A stretch of DNA of 64,000 nt, taken from a bacterium BMS3Bbin13. Its GTDB lineage: Bacteria; Pseudomonadota; Gammaproteobacteria; 21-64-14. The notes beneath the pieces are model-generated. The model ran no database searches and had not been told where the DNA came from. It saw nothing but the letters and a program-made list of their open reading frames with translations. The translations under genes were made by a program, and so were the position numbers. Shown here piece after piece: positions 55,372 to 64,000 of this stretch. Numbering within the stretch: the stretch's first letter is position 1; the number at the start of each line of letters is the position of its first letter. Location: contig BDTW01000056.1 in assembly GCA_002897735.1 (NCBI GenBank), positions 1 through 64,000 of the forward strand, given 5' to 3'.

Positions 55372-55430
55372 CGCCGTCCCTCCCCGTCCCTCATCCGCCC
55401 GTCGCCCGGGCCGGCCGCCGCGCGGCGCGC

Positions 55431-57815
55431 CTACCGATCATACGGCCACGTCCAATTGCTGAATTCCGGCTGATCGTATCCCTCACGCGAGGCGAAATCG
55501 AGACTCGCGATGATCCGGTCCTTCATCAGCTCCTTGACGTGCGCCCCGGCGACCTGGAGTTGCGGGACGCGGTCTATCACATCGATCACCAAGTCGAACC
55601 GATCGATCTGGTTGCGGATGGCGAGTTGCATCGGTGTGTTGATGTTCCCGTATTCCTTGTAGCCGCGCACGTGCAGGTTGCGGGAGTTGGTGCGCCGGTA
55701 GGCGAGTTTGTGAATCAGGTAGGCATAACCGTGGAAGTTGAAGACAATCGGCCTGTCCTGCGTGAACAGGCTGTCGAAGTCGCGGTCCGAGAGCCCGTGT
55801 TCGTGTTCGCTCTCCGGGAGCAGCCGGAACAGGTCCACGACGTTGATGAAGCGCACCTTGAGATCCGGGAAATGCTCGCGCAGCAGCGCGGTGGCCGCCA
55901 GCGACTCCATGGTCGGCACGTCGCCGGCGCAGGCCATGACCACGTCCGGAACCGAACCGCCGTCGTTGCTCGCCCAGTCCCAGATACCCACCCCCTTGGT
56001 GCAGTGCACGACGGCCTCGTCGATCGGCAGGTATTGCAGATGGAACTGCTTGTCCGAGACGATGACGTTGACATAGTTCGTGCTGCGCAGGCAGTGATCG
56101 GACACCGAAAGCAGGCAGTTGGCATCCGGCGGCAGGTAGATGCGCGTCACCCGGTGACTCTTGTTCGTCACCAGATCCAGGAAACCCGGGTCCTGATGCG
56201 AGAATCCGTTGTGGTCCTGGCGCCAGACCGTCGAGGTCACCAGCAGGTTGAGCGAGGAGATGCGCGTGCGCCACGGCACGTCGAGGCACTTCTCGAGCCA
56301 TTTCGCGTGCTGGTTGAACATCGAGTCGATGACGTGGATAAAGGCCTCGTACGAGGACAGGAAACCGTGACGACCCGTCAGGAGATAGCCCTCCAGCCAG
56401 CCCTCCAGCGTGTGCTCGCTGAGCATCTCCATCACCCGCCCGTCCGGAGACAGGTGCCCGCCGTCGGCGTCCTCCGGCAGGATCTCGGCCATCCACGTCT
56501 TGCCGGAGACCTCGTAGAGGTCGTCGAGACGATTGGATGCCGTCTCGTCCGGACCGAACACCCGAAACGTGTTCATGTTCCGGCGCAGCGTGTCGCGCAG
56601 GAAGCGACCCAGCACACGGGTGTTCTCCACCTCGACCCGTCCGGGTTGCGTGATCTCGACGGCATAGTCGTGAAAATCCGGCAGGTGCAGCGCCTTGCGC
56701 ACCAGACCGCCGTTGGTCACCGGGTTGGCGCTCATGCGCCTCGTGCCGGTCGGGGCCAGCGCCCTGAGTTCCGGGATGGGCCGGCCGTCGGCATCGAACA
56801 GCCGCTCGGGCTCGTAGCCGCGCAGCCACCGCTCGAGCAGCGCGAGGTGCGCCGGATCGTCGTGGACGTCGAACGGCACCTGGTGGGCGCGCCAGGACCC
56901 CTCCAACCTGTGCCCGTTCACCTCCTTCGGGCAGGTCCAGCCCTTGGGCGTGCGCAATACGATCATCGGCCACTGCGGCAGACCCTGCAGCCCCGGGCCG
57001 CGCGCCTGCTGCTGAATCGCGCGTATCGCGGCGAACGCCTCGTCCAGTATCGCCGCCATGCGCTGGTGCATCGTGTCGGGATCATCCCCCTCCACGAAAT
57101 AGGGCCGGTAGCCGTAGCCGCGGAACAGGCTTTCGAGCTGCTCGTGGGGGATGCGGGAAAGTATGCTCGGATTGGCGATCTTGTAGCCGTTGAGATTCAG
57201 GATCGGCAGCACGGCGCCGTCGCGCGCCGGGTTGAGGAACTTGTTGGAATGCCAGGACGTGGCCAGCGGCCCGGTCTCCGCCTCCCCGTCGCCGATGATG
57301 GCGGCGACGATCAGGTCGGGGTGATCGAAGGCCGCGCCGAAGGCGTGCGAGAGGCTATAGCCCAGTTCGCCCCCTTCGTGTATGGAGCCGGGCATCTCGG
57401 GGGTGCAATGGCTGCCGATGCCGCCGGGGAACGAGAACTGCTTGAGAAATCTGCGCAGCCCCTCCTCGTCGCCGCCGCGATCCGGATAGAGTTCCGCGTA
57501 GGTCCCTTCCAGGTAGGCCTGCGAGAGCATGGACGGCGCGCCGTGGCCGGGCCCCGATATGAAGATCACATTGAGATCGTCGCGCTTGATGAGGCGGTTC
57601 AAATGCACCCAGGTGAAGGTTTGGGCCGGATCGGATCCCCAATGTCCCAGCAGCCTCCTCTTGATATGCTCGATCTTGAGCGGCTCCTTGAGCAGCGGAT
57701 TGTCCTTGAGATAAAGCATGGCGGCGCAGAGATAGAGACTCGCGCGCCAGTAATCGTCCATCCTGCGCAGTTCATCCGGCACAAGCGGACCGGATACAAT
57801 GGCTTCTGCGGTCAT
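55431..57815 (-). CDS. xfp: Phosphoketolase (Xfp family)
   Basis: This TPP enzyme cleaves xylulose-5-phosphate or fructose-6-phosphate with phosphate to acetyl phosphate. The 794-residue protein has [47 protein letters not shown] (TPP/Mg motif), [15 protein letters not shown] and the C-terminal [20 protein letters not shown]. The ATG at 57815 has GAGGAGG eight bases upstream and removes a spurious N-terminal extension. Upstream of glgP, it suggests glycogen-derived hexose can be routed to acetyl phosphate. No acetate kinase is in the window. Confidence 0.95.
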   Translation of the reverse strand: MTAEAIVSGPLVPDELRRMDDYWRASLYLCAAMLYLKDNPLLKEPLKIEHIKRRLLGHWGSDPAQTFTWVHLNRLIKRDDLNVIFISGPGHGAPSMLSQAYLEGTYAELYPDRGGDEEGLRRFLKQFSFPGGIGSHCTPEMPGSIHEGGELGYSLSHAFGAAFDHPDLIVAAIIGDGEAETGPLATSWHSNKFLNPARDGAVLPILNLNGYKIANPSILSRIPHEQLESLFRGYGYRPYFVEGDDPDTMHQRMAAILDEAFAAIRAIQQQARGPGLQGLPQWPMIVLRTPKGWTCPKEVNGHRLEGSWRAHQVPFDVHDDPAHLALLERWLRGYEPERLFDADGRPIPELRALAPTGTRRMSANPVTNGGLVRKALHLPDFHDYAVEITQPGRVEVENTRVLGRFLRDTLRRNMNTFRVFGPDETASNRLDDLYEVSGKTWMAEILPEDADGGHLSPDGRVMEMLSEHTLEGWLEGYLLTGRHGFLSSYEAFIHVIDSMFNQHAKWLEKCLDVPWRTRISSLNLLVTSTVWRQDHNGFSHQDPGFLDLVTNKSHRVTRIYLPPDANCLLSVSDHCLRSTNYVNVIVSDKQFHLQYLPIDEAVVHCTKGVGIWDWASNDGGSVPDVVMACAGDVPTMESLAATALLREHFPDLKVRFINVVDLFRLLPESEHEHGLSDRDFDSLFTQDRPIVFNFHGYAYLIHKLAYRRTNSRNLHVRGYKEYGNINTPMQLAIRNQIDRFDLVIDVIDRVPQLQVAGAHVKELMKDRIIASLDFASREGYDQPEFSNWTWPYDR

Positions 57816-58329
57816 CACTGACCTCCTCGATCGGTTTCGAATATCCCTGACAAAATCCGCCGGCATGCATGCCGACACGCACCGTTGGGATGGGCCCCGT
57901 CCCACGGCACCCCACAACGCCCGTAATTGCGTCGCGGGGCCGTGCTCGCCCGGCCGACCACATTCCACGACTACACCGAACGCTGTAAAACGATCCGTCG
58001 CCGGCGGGCCGAGGCCCGCCCTACAGGGACACCGCCCCCCCAACGGGGCAAGTCTCGCCTACGCACTCGCCGGCAACCGCACCCACCCTGTAGGGCCGGG
58101 CTCGCCCGGCCGACGACGCGGCGGTCCGTGCGCCGTATCCCGCAGCACGTCCTCGCGAAAAACACGAGTACGCGGGTACATCGAGTCTACCGCCGCGCCG
58201 CGTCCCCATGCCTGACGGTGGTCAACCCGGCCGGGAATATCCGACCGGCGACTCCCGGCGAAAACCCCGATCGACACCCCGGGGCGTGGAGGCCTGTCCG
58301 GACGGGCGCGGTCCCGGAAACGGTCATAT
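57816..58329. other. Intergenic region with GTAGGGC palindromes
   Basis: This 514-base stretch has no supported gene. It contains GGCGGGCCGAGGCCCGCCC-TACAGG (58001-58027) and, inverted, CCTGTAGGGCCGGGCTCGCC with CGGCC (58087-58111). This is the same hairpin family as in the 21522-21742 repeats. Confidence 0.6.
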
Positions 58330-60228
58330 TCACTCCGGCCCCGCCGTTTCCTCGGTGACCGCACCGATGATGCGTTTCACTTCCTCCCCATCGATCACTT
58401 CCTTCTCCTGCAACACCTTTGCGAGCGCCTCCAGGGCCGCGTGACGCCGGCCGACGATCCGGCGCGCGCGGGCATGCGCCTCTTCGATCAGCGCCCGCAC
58501 CTCCGTGTCGATGAGCTGCGCGGTGGCCTCACTGTAGTTCTTCTCCTCGGGACCCTCCACCCCCAGGAAAGCGAGCTGTTGCTGACGCCCGTAGGTCACC
58601 GGTCCGAGGCGCTCGCTCATACCGAGCCGGGTCACCATCGCCCGGGCGATCTCGCTGGCCCGCTCCAGGTCGTTCTGTGCCCCGCTCGATACGTCTCCGA
58701 AGACGATCTCCTCGGCGACGCGCCCACCGAGCAGGATCGCGAGCTGATCACGTAACTCGTCCCGGGTGGAGAGGAACTTCTCGCTGACCGGAAGCTGCAA
58801 CGTATAGCCGAGCGCCGCCACCCCGCGCGGGATGATCGACACCTTGTGCACCGGCTCGGCGGTGGGCACGGTCTCGGCCACGAGCGTATGGCCCGATTCA
58901 TGATAGGCGACGCGCCGTTTCTCCTCGGCGTTGAGGGCGCGGTGCTTCTTCTCGGGGCCCGCGATGACCCGATCGATCGCCGCCTCGAAGTCCGCCATCG
59001 TCACATCTTCGTGGCCCTCGCGCACGGCGCGGATGGCCGCCTCGTTGGCGATGTTGGCCAGATCCGCCCCGACGAAGCCAGGCGTGCGTTGCGCGACCAC
59101 CCGAAGATCGACATCGGTCGCGATGCGCATGTCTCGGGTATGGAGTTTCAGGATCGCCTCACGCGCCTCCAGATCCGGTTTGTCCACTACAATCTGCCGA
59201 TCGAAGCGCCCGGCACGCAGCAGCGCCTTGTCGAGGATCTCCGGGCGGTTGGTCGCGGCCATCACGACCACGCCCACCGACGGATCGAATCCGTCCATCT
59301 CGGTGAGTAACTGGTTCAGGGTCTGCTCTCGCTCGTCGTGGCCGCCCATCACCGGGCCGACACCGCGCGCCCGGCCGATCGCGTCCAGTTCGTCGATGAA
59401 GATGATGCACGGGGCCTTCTCCCGCGCCTGCTGAAACAGCTCACGCACCCGCGCCGCGCCCACGCCCACGAACATCTCGATGAACTCCGAGCCGCTGATG
59501 TTGAAGAACGCCACCCCGGCCTCTCCGGAGACCGCACGCGCCAGCAGCGTCTTTCCGGCGCCGGGCGGCCCCACCAGCAGCACGCCCTTGGGCATGCGCC
59601 CGCCGAGGCGCGCGATACGGCTCGGATCCTTCAGGAACTGGATCACCTCGCCGAGTTCCTCCTTGGCCTCCTCGGCGCCGGCCACGTCCTGAAAGGTGAC
59701 CTTCGTCCCGCCCTCCGGATGGATCCGCACGCGATTGCCGATGTTGAGAAAGCCCTTCCCCGGCGTGAAGCGTCGCCCGATCCACATCCAGACCAGGGCC
59801 AGGAGTCCGAAGGGCAGGATCCAGTTGAGCAGCAGGTCGCTGAGCCAGTGGCTGTTGTAGCGCACCGTGTACTTCACGCCGTGCTTGGCGAGCAACTCCG
59901 CCAGGTTGCTGTGCCACAAGGGGATCGTGACGAAGCGTTGCGGCTTGCCGGTCTTCGTATCCTTGACCTTGAGCGTCCCGGCGATCGTATCGCCGGTCAC
60001 CACCGCTTGCCGGACCTGATCTTTCTGGACATAGTGCAGGAATTCGCTGTATGGAATCTCCTTCGCCTGCTGCGGCGGCCGGAGATTCCAGAAGTAGAAC
60101 AGCGCCAGGAGAAGCAGCAGGTAGGCCACCAGATTGAAGCCCGGCCGCTGCCAGAATTTGCGCTCCTCCGGCGGGCGGATCTCGATGTGGGGCTTGTCCT
60201 TGCCGCCCTTGTTCGTTCTGGTGTCCAC
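58330..60228 (-). CDS. ftsH: ATP-dependent zinc metalloprotease FtsH
   Basis: This membrane-anchored AAA+ protease degrades unstable membrane and cytosolic proteins. It has two helices flanking a periplasmic loop ([35 protein letters not shown]). Walker A is GPPGAGKT, Walker [12 protein letters not shown], with the [19 protein letters not shown] segment and the second region of homology [20 protein letters not shown]. The zinc motif is HESGH and the third ligand region YGRQQQLAF. The GTG at 60228, preceded by GGAGAGG, gives 632 residues; the frame is open upstream to 60624. It may be an accessory copy since the usual rlmE/folP neighbours are absent. Confidence 0.95.
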   Translation of the reverse strand: MDTRTNKGGKDKPHIEIRPPEERKFWQRPGFNLVAYLLLLLALFYFWNLRPPQQAKEIPYSEFLHYVQKDQVRQAVVTGDTIAGTLKVKDTKTGKPQRFVTIPLWHSNLAELLAKHGVKYTVRYNSHWLSDLLLNWILPFGLLALVWMWIGRRFTPGKGFLNIGNRVRIHPEGGTKVTFQDVAGAEEAKEELGEVIQFLKDPSRIARLGGRMPKGVLLVGPPGAGKTLLARAVSGEAGVAFFNISGSEFIEMFVGVGAARVRELFQQAREKAPCIIFIDELDAIGRARGVGPVMGGHDEREQTLNQLLTEMDGFDPSVGVVVMAATNRPEILDKALLRAGRFDRQIVVDKPDLEAREAILKLHTRDMRIATDVDLRVVAQRTPGFVGADLANIANEAAIRAVREGHEDVTMADFEAAIDRVIAGPEKKHRALNAEEKRRVAYHESGHTLVAETVPTAEPVHKVSIIPRGVAALGYTLQLPVSEKFLSTRDELRDQLAILLGGRVAEEIVFGDVSSGAQNDLERASEIARAMVTRLGMSERLGPVTYGRQQQLAFLGVEGPEEKNYSEATAQLIDTEVRALIEEAHARARRIVGRRHAALEALAKVLQEKEVIDGEEVKRIIGAVTEETAGPE

Positions 60229-60705
60229 GGCGCCCTCTCCGAGCGATGGTCCAGCAAGCCATGACCCGCCGCGGCCACTATAGCGGAAACGCATCACCGT
60301 CGACCACACCCTCCCGGTCTCGGTGCCACCCACCACGGATGACCGCCGTATCGAAGACCGGCGGGATCGGCCCACGTCGCACATGCCCTTAATGGGGTCG
60401 CCGATGGAAACGCACAACCCTTCGACAACAGCCCCGCCGATACCGGGCACGCTGGTGCTCCCCGCGAGCGCGCCGGCCGCCGCCGCACACGCATGCCGCA
60501 CAACCAGATGGCGCTCATCAAGAAACTGCAGGTTATGCAATGAGTTGGCGAACAAACATCCAAGACAGCCCCCTTTCAGGCTCAAGCACTTAAACCCGCC
60601 TCCGGCAATATTCACCGCCTGCACCGTCTTTCCCCGCCATGCCGGCAGGTTGCTAGAATTTCCATCTGCTCTGTGCAGCTCCGCGGCTTCGAGGTGGCCG
60701 GTCGC

Positions 60706-60903
60706 CTATGGGTTCCGTCCGCTTCGCGTCGAGGCAGAGTGCGTCATAAGATGGGTAGCGAAACAGTGTCGGAAGATATGACAAGAGGCCTTCTTGTAGA
60801 CGTCTACCCGGCGCACGGCGTTGTGCACAACATGCCGGACATTCTTCTCGTCCGGGTGGTGCCGCCGGACCCCGCCGTCGCGCGGGTCACACGAGCGTGT
60901 CAT
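60706..60903 (-). pseudogene. C-terminal remnant of an integron integrase (IntI-like tyrosine recombinase)
   Basis: The minus-strand frame reads GGVRRHHPDEKNVRHVVHNA, VRRVDVYKKASCHIFRHCFATHLM and then degenerates. Integron integrases carry a very similar block (RHHLDE-x-VLQRAVKxAVRxAGI-KxAxxHxxRHSFATHLL), including the tyrosine-recombinase H-x-x-R motif, here HIFR. The N-terminal two thirds and the catalytic Tyr region are missing. It lies in the usual orientation, pointing away from the downstream cassette, so this is probably the relic of the integron platform. Confidence 0.7.
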
Positions 60904-61000
60904 AGCACTGCATCGAGCATACCGGCACGGTGGTCGGGCACCTGCCCGCTATACCCACCGCATCAGAAGCGGGAAGCGCAGCCGTTCCGGGCTAGGAGGC

Positions 61001-61023
61001 GTGACACCGCAGAGCGGTGTCAC
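61001..61023. repeat. 23-bp palindrome, copy 1
   Basis: GTGACACCGC-AGA-GCGGTGTCAC is a perfect 10-bp inverted repeat. It is preceded by GGAGGC and followed by GAGGA. The same element recurs at 62183, 63908 and 63992. Confidence 0.9.
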
Positions 61024-61107
61024 GAGGAAGCCAGGTTTTATCGTTGCCCTTGCAGCATAAACCCGTTCGACTACGCCGAACAAAACATATAACTATGGAG
61101 AAATGAT

Positions 61108-61404
61108 ATGTCGTGCATTATAGAGGTAGAACCCACGAAAGACAGCGAACCTTTGTCGTATTCAAATCTAATCATCGCTCATGTCGGATGCGAGTCAGAC
61201 CCAATGAGAATTCACCGTAACCCAGCAACTAATGAGCGTTCTGTAAGGTGTAATTGTGGACTTGAAATAAACTTTGGTAATGGTGGAGACGGGCTAAGAA
61301 AAATAATGGAAACAGCGATTTCAGGAAAGGAAAATAAAATTGCAAAATCCAACTACTACGAAAATGGATACGAAGCCATTAATGTACGCCAAAAGAGCAA
61401 ATAG
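61108..61404 (+). CDS. Integron gene-cassette protein, unknown function
   Basis: This 98-residue protein starts with SCIIEVEPTKDSEPLSYSNL and contains HVGCESDPMRIHRN and SVRCNCGLEINFGNGGDGLR. GGAG lies seven bases before the ATG. The gene is strongly AT-rich in a GC-rich genome, and its stop lies three bases before an attC site. These are the marks of a mobile gene cassette. The cysteines (CES, CNCGL) could bind metal. No family recognised. Confidence 0.75.
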   Translation: MSCIIEVEPTKDSEPLSYSNLIIAHVGCESDPMRIHRNPATNERSVRCNCGLEINFGNGGDGLRKIMETAISGKENKIAKSNYYENGYEAINVRQKSK

Positions 61405-61406
61405 GC

Positions 61407-61488
61407 ATCTAACCTTCCGCTAAACTCGGACCCGTAAACTGCTGCGCTTCGCTCCGCAGTTTACGGTCCGGTTCGCGGTACGTTAGTG
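61407..61488 (+). other. Integron attC recombination site
   Basis: The ends are ATCTAAC (61407-61413) and GTTAGTG (61482-61488). The inner arms CGGACC-C-GTAAACTGC-T-GCG and CGC-AGTTTAC-GGTCCG pair with single unpaired bases on one arm, the extrahelical bases typical of attC. CCGC and GCGG pair in the outer stem. Total about 82 bases, directly after the cassette ORF. The last three bases may instead belong to the intron that follows. Confidence 0.75.
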
Positions 61489-61800
61489 CGCCGCGGAAAG
61501 TATGGCGTATCTGGTCGGGTGCAAGTCCCGGCATGGAAAGGGTTAACCACCCACCATTACCGAGTGTTGCGCCTCTGGCGGAGCGGTGTTCTGGAAGGGA
61601 TCTGGGGCATTCGTATACAAGTGTAAGGCTGACCAAAACCCGCGGTTATTTGCCGCTGTTGCATTCCGAGCCGAAAATTACGTCATTGCGAACGCCGGTG
61701 ATCATGCGTCGGGTTTTGCGCCGGTGTGAGTGCTGACGTAAGCGCGAGCAGGTGACAGTAGGCCGAAAAAGTGGTAGGGAGGTGGTAGCCGAGGAGACAG
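61486..61800 (+). mobile_element. 5' fragment of a probable group IIC-attC intron
   Basis: GTGCG directly follows the attC GTTA. The segment continues GTATCTGGTCGGGTGCAAGT, CCCGGCATGGAAAGGGTTAACC and later AAGGCTGACC, features resembling domain I of class C group II introns, which target attC sites. No reverse transcriptase or domain V was found, so it would be truncated. The 3' limit is approximate. Identification rests on memory of intron 5' ends and on the insertion site. Confidence 0.5.
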
Positions 61801-61846
61801 GCATAGCGCCAGCCAAGATTTAGCAGTCAACCACTGGCGCTATGCC
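61800..61846. repeat. 13-bp inverted repeat with 21-base loop
   Basis: GGCATAGCGCCAG (61800-61812) and CTGGCGCTATGCC (61834-61846) are perfect complements. The element lies at the end of the intron-like fragment and could be a hairpin or the terminal part of a small mobile element. Confidence 0.75.
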
Positions 61847-61961
61847 CCAAACCGTGCTTTCGCACGGCCCGTTTATAGTCTCACCAAGACGGGTCAGAAT
61901 CCAGCCCTCATCGGCCTTGCCTGCCGATGAACCCCAGTGCCCGACTCTTCCACTGCGAGAA

Positions 61962-62061
61962 GAATGGGGTCAGTTCTCGGAAGAATGGGGTCACGCGGAA
62001 GAATGGGGTCAGAAGAATGGGGTCAGTTCTCGCATTGTAACACCTGAGAAGAATGGGGTCA
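61962..62061 (+). repeat. Cluster of five GAATGGGGTCA repeats
   Basis: GAATGGGGTCA occurs at 61962, 61983, 62001, 62015 and 62051, irregularly spaced. Two copies belong to a longer direct repeat with GTTCTCGCATTGTAACACCTG. Such GAATGGGGTCAG arrays are familiar from regions flanking transposase genes in Proteobacteria, but no transposase remains here. Confidence 0.85.
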
Positions 62062-62182
62062 GTTCTCGCATTGTAACACCTGCAACCAACGTAGACTAAA
62101 GCCCATGGCAAGACCCCTTCGTATTAAATACTCATTGCCGTATTGTCACCAGTAATAGCAAAATAGGGACAAATACGGATGC

Positions 62183-62205
62183 GTGACGCCGCAGAGCGGT
62201 GTCAC
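62183..62205. repeat. 23-bp palindrome, copy 2
   Basis: GTGACGCCGC-AGA-GCGGTGTCAC has one mismatch to the perfect form. It is followed by GAGGATAT, as in copy 3, and lies about 100 bases beyond the stop side of the DUF89 gene. Confidence 0.85.
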
Positions 62206-62304
62206 GAGGATATCCATGAGCACGGAGTCCGCTACCTCCCGAAGTTCAACAGCGGATGGGACAATCCCCCATCGCGCCACGATCGATCCACCCAATACAT
62301 TTCC

Positions 62305-63150
62305 CTATAGATTTATACCTTTTAGAACAATGTCGCCTTCTCTCACGCCCAAATCGTTGGCTATGACCGGACATTTGGCTTTCAGCAGGAAGAAAATGGT
62401 GCGCTTTTCGTCGGAAAGGCCTTCGTAATTCCCCTGACCTTTGCTGATGACCAACTTTGCATTTTGGTAAATCTCTCGGAAATCGGGAGTAGCATATCGC
62501 ATGATAATTCCCGGAGCCGGACTTCCCGAATCAATCAACTCTGCCACTTCATCCAAACCGGAATCAAAGGCTTCTTTCATGGTCACATCGTTGATAATGG
62601 GCTGTGTACGAACAGCATATTTTACCGGCTTATGAAGCTGCTGTATCAGTAATTTGTCAAAAACCGATTCGCCGGCATTGTCGCCGAGGTACAAGATAGT
62701 TTTGGCTTTGGCCAATTCTTTTTTAAAAGCATCGTAATCAAATAGTGCAAAATCCTGCGACAGGATTTTCCTGATATCACTTACGAGATCAAAAGTTTTG
62801 TTTATGCCAAGGTCAATCACGTTGCCGGCTATGGCCAGCCGAATAGCGGTGAGCAACGGATCTTCACTTGCCGCCACCATCGTTTCCAGTTCGGGAAGAA
62901 GCGCTTTGGCTTCCGCAATATGCCGCTGTTTTATTTCCCGGTAAGGATCCGCCACGCCGGTTATCTTGCTTATTTTTCCATAAACCCGTGTTCCCGATTC
63001 TGCCGGAGTATTTTCCATGGGCGTTTCTTGTATCATACAACCCACTTCGTTCAATACATTTTTAATAAGCTTCTCATCGTTGGTGGCAATGCGAGCGGCA
63101 CGCAACGCCTGTTCCACAAAACAGGGCAGACAATCAAGATAGGTTTTCAT
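62305..63150 (-). CDS. DUF89/ARMT1-like damage-control phosphatase, foreign composition
   Basis: This 281-residue protein begins KTYLDCLPCFVEQALRAARI and contains ILYLGDNAGESVFDKLLIQQL, VRTQPIINDVTMKEAF and LVISKGQGNYEGLSDE. These are hallmarks of the DUF89 metal-dependent phosphatase family (subfamily I), which hydrolyses damaged or over-reactive phosphometabolites. Base composition is far more AT-rich than the core genes and there is no clear Shine-Dalgarno, so an origin outside high-GC Proteobacteria (for example Bacteroidota-like) is likely. It sits between two copies of the 23-bp palindrome, like cargo. Confidence 0.88.
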   Translation of the reverse strand: MKTYLDCLPCFVEQALRAARIATNDEKLIKNVLNEVGCMIQETPMENTPAESGTRVYGKISKITGVADPYREIKQRHIAEAKALLPELETMVAASEDPLLTAIRLAIAGNVIDLGINKTFDLVSDIRKILSQDFALFDYDAFKKELAKAKTILYLGDNAGESVFDKLLIQQLHKPVKYAVRTQPIINDVTMKEAFDSGLDEVAELIDSGSPAPGIIMRYATPDFREIYQNAKLVISKGQGNYEGLSDEKRTIFFLLKAKCPVIANDLGVREGDIVLKGINL

Positions 63151-63621
63151 GCGGCTTATCTTTTAATTTAGGGCAATTATTGAGCCAAGAAGGATTCAAG
63201 GGGTCATTGTACTTGAAATTCCAACTACGCTGATGCCTTGAACTGCCGCCGGAAATTTCAAGCCCTCTGACCCCTCGAGTCCTGACCCCTTGGATCCCCG
63301 TTATGTGCGGTGTGGGGCAGGCACCCAGTGGGGGATAGATGCCCTTGACTCCCACCTCTCAGGCAGCATCTTCCACCACCAACCCCGCATCGAGTGCCGC
63401 GAGTGCGGCGTGCAGGCCCTCAATTTTATCTGGGGGAATCTGTCAAAACGCCGATCTGGCGCCTCAAGTCACCGGGGTGGCCGGCACTATCCAGCCTTCG
63501 CCTTCATCGGGCAGGGCGTGGCCATGCTCTCCAGGAAAGCCTTTCATATTAAAGGAGATTGCCTTTAATAACGGGCATGCTTATTCAACAATTATTAATA
63601 GGGACGGCCACGGAGTGGGCC
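63151..63621. other. Non-coding stretch of mixed composition
   Basis: No supported gene. It includes scattered GGGGTCA/TGACCCC motifs (about 63199-63290), related to the GAATGGGGTCA repeats, and a moderately GC-rich part (63340-63540) that may be remnant mobile-element DNA; I could not assign it. Confidence 0.4.
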
Positions 63622-63790
63622 ATGCGGCACGAACCGACTGGCACTTACGAGATATCCACTGCCGGCGGGGAGCCGGTGCGTGCCTTCGTGCCCGACCCGC
63701 TACCCCCCGAGCCCCCTCTGGAGTTCCCCCGGGCGCGCCAGCGCCTGCTGGAGGAGGCCACCCTGGCACTGGGGCCAGGTGCAGCGCCTC
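63622..63790 (+). pseudogene. N-terminal fragment of a Fic-family protein
   Basis: The frame from ATG 63622 reads HEPTGTYEISTAGGEPVRAF, then VPDPLPPEPPLEFPRARQRL and LEEATLALG. This matches the usual start of Fic/DOC adenylyltransferase-type proteins (GxY...VRAFVPxPLPPxPPLxL...LLxxAxxALG). After ALG the similarity stops, where a frameshift to GQVQRLLPP would resemble the family better. The catalytic Fic motif is absent. The frame stays open to the window end but without family character. It is GC-rich, unlike the neighbouring DUF89 gene. Confidence 0.5.
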
Positions 63791-63907
63791 CTGCCGCCTT
63801 GGGTGCCCAGGCACACTACCAAACACCCATCAACCCGATACAATCAATTTCGAGTCGCGAGATAGGTATCTACAGTAGTCACTGCAGACAAATTGCAGAA
63901 CGGAGGC

Positions 63908-63930
63908 GTGACACCGCAGAGCGGTGTCAC
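63908..63930. repeat. 23-bp palindrome, copy 3
   Basis: GTGACACCGC-AGA-GCGGTGTCAC is identical to copy 1. It is preceded by GGAGGC and followed by GAGGATAT. Confidence 0.9.
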
Positions 63931-63991
63931 GAGGATATTATGCCCTGCGCCTTTCGACGGTGGGCCGGATTATCCGAGGGCGGAGGGATGC

Positions 63992-64000
63992 GTGACACCG
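63992..64000. repeat. 23-bp palindrome, copy 4 (cut by window end)
   Basis: GTGACACCG at the window edge, preceded by GGAGGGATGC as in the other copies; presumably a further full copy. Confidence 0.6.

Larger units (their letters stand above)
60229..61107. other. Non-coding/mobile-element boundary
   Basis: This stretch contains a decayed integron integrase fragment (60706-60903) and the first copy of a 23-bp palindrome (61001-61023), just before an integron gene cassette. No intact gene is supported. It marks the switch from GC-rich core genes to a mosaic of AT-rich and GC-rich debris. Confidence 0.6.

Noticed and set aside
61001..61023. attC site at the 23-bp palindrome
   Set aside because: It lacks the RYYYAAC/GTTRRRY cores and extrahelical bases; the real attC is at 61407-61488.
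61001..61023. Rho-independent terminator
   Set aside because: The hairpin is strong but no T-run follows any of the copies.
61962..62061. CRISPR array in the GAATGGGGTCA cluster
   Set aside because: Repeat length is 11 bases with irregular gaps of 3 to 25 bases, not CRISPR-like.
63339..63878. 179-aa plus-strand open frame
   Set aside because: It crosses the composition boundary and the Fic fragment in another frame, has no ribosome binding site and is Ala/Pro/Ser low-complexity.

Overview
The window is high-GC gammaproteobacterial-type chromosome. Supporting signs are a DusA/FtsH/IspG/IspH core, NuoA-N-like subunits, short intergenic gaps, many 4-nt ATGA/GTGA gene overlaps and frequent GTG starts. 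The large hopanoid locus with its own isoprenoid genes, together with the sulfide-quinone-reductase-like flavoprotein and mercury genes, suggests an environmental, possibly sulfur-oxidising or acidophilic lineage. I cannot name the genus.

Layout. 0.1-5 kb holds dusA, a small membrane-stress cluster (DUF883, holin-X-like, hypothetical) and glgX. 4.9-7.4 kb is a mercury-resistance operon (merA, a Cys-rich metal protein, merC) behind a textbook MerR-type promoter, but with no merR nearby. 7.5-9 kb is repeat-rich and carries a small HAD protein. 9-31.5 kb is a hopanoid supercluster. Leftward it has dxs, squalene synthase, shc and hpnG. Rightward it has ispH, hpnH, hpnB, hpnM, mlaA, hpnA, hpnI, hpnJ, hpnK, hpnN and hpnL, with ispG embedded in the opposite direction. 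This covers MEP-pathway supply, squalene, hopene, the adenosyl/ribosyl side chain, sugar and cyclitol head-group decoration, and export.

31.8-41.1 kb is a visibly less GC-rich module. It carries a beta-lactamase-fold protein with a lost nucleophile, a conserved unknown protein, an ATP-grasp enzyme, a 1140-residue fusion of a molybdopterin oxidoreductase with a complete NifS/IscS-type cysteine desulfurase, and a divergent SQR/NDH-2-like flavoprotein. 41.3-50.2 kb is a complex-I-like operon of eight genes. It encodes NuoA, H, J, K, L, M and N plus one soluble subunit that fuses NuoB-like and NuoD/HycE-like parts around five tandem heavy-metal-binding domains. The B- and D-like parts lack the Fe-S and NiFe cysteines, and NuoC, E, F, G and I are absent. 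The Mo/cysteine-desulfurase fusion and this cofactor-poor pump are the two strongest candidates for undescribed systems.

50.3-60.2 kb is ordinary: a small protein, a TauD-like dioxygenase, a DUF1566 protein, glgP and phosphoketolase (carbon storage and breakdown), and ftsH. 60.2-64 kb is mobile debris: a decayed integron integrase, one gene cassette with an attC site, a probable group IIC-attC intron fragment starting exactly at that attC, four copies of a 23-bp palindrome, a GAATGGGGTCA repeat cluster, an AT-rich DUF89 gene of foreign composition, and the start of a Fic-family gene. No rRNA, tRNA or CRISPR array was seen.
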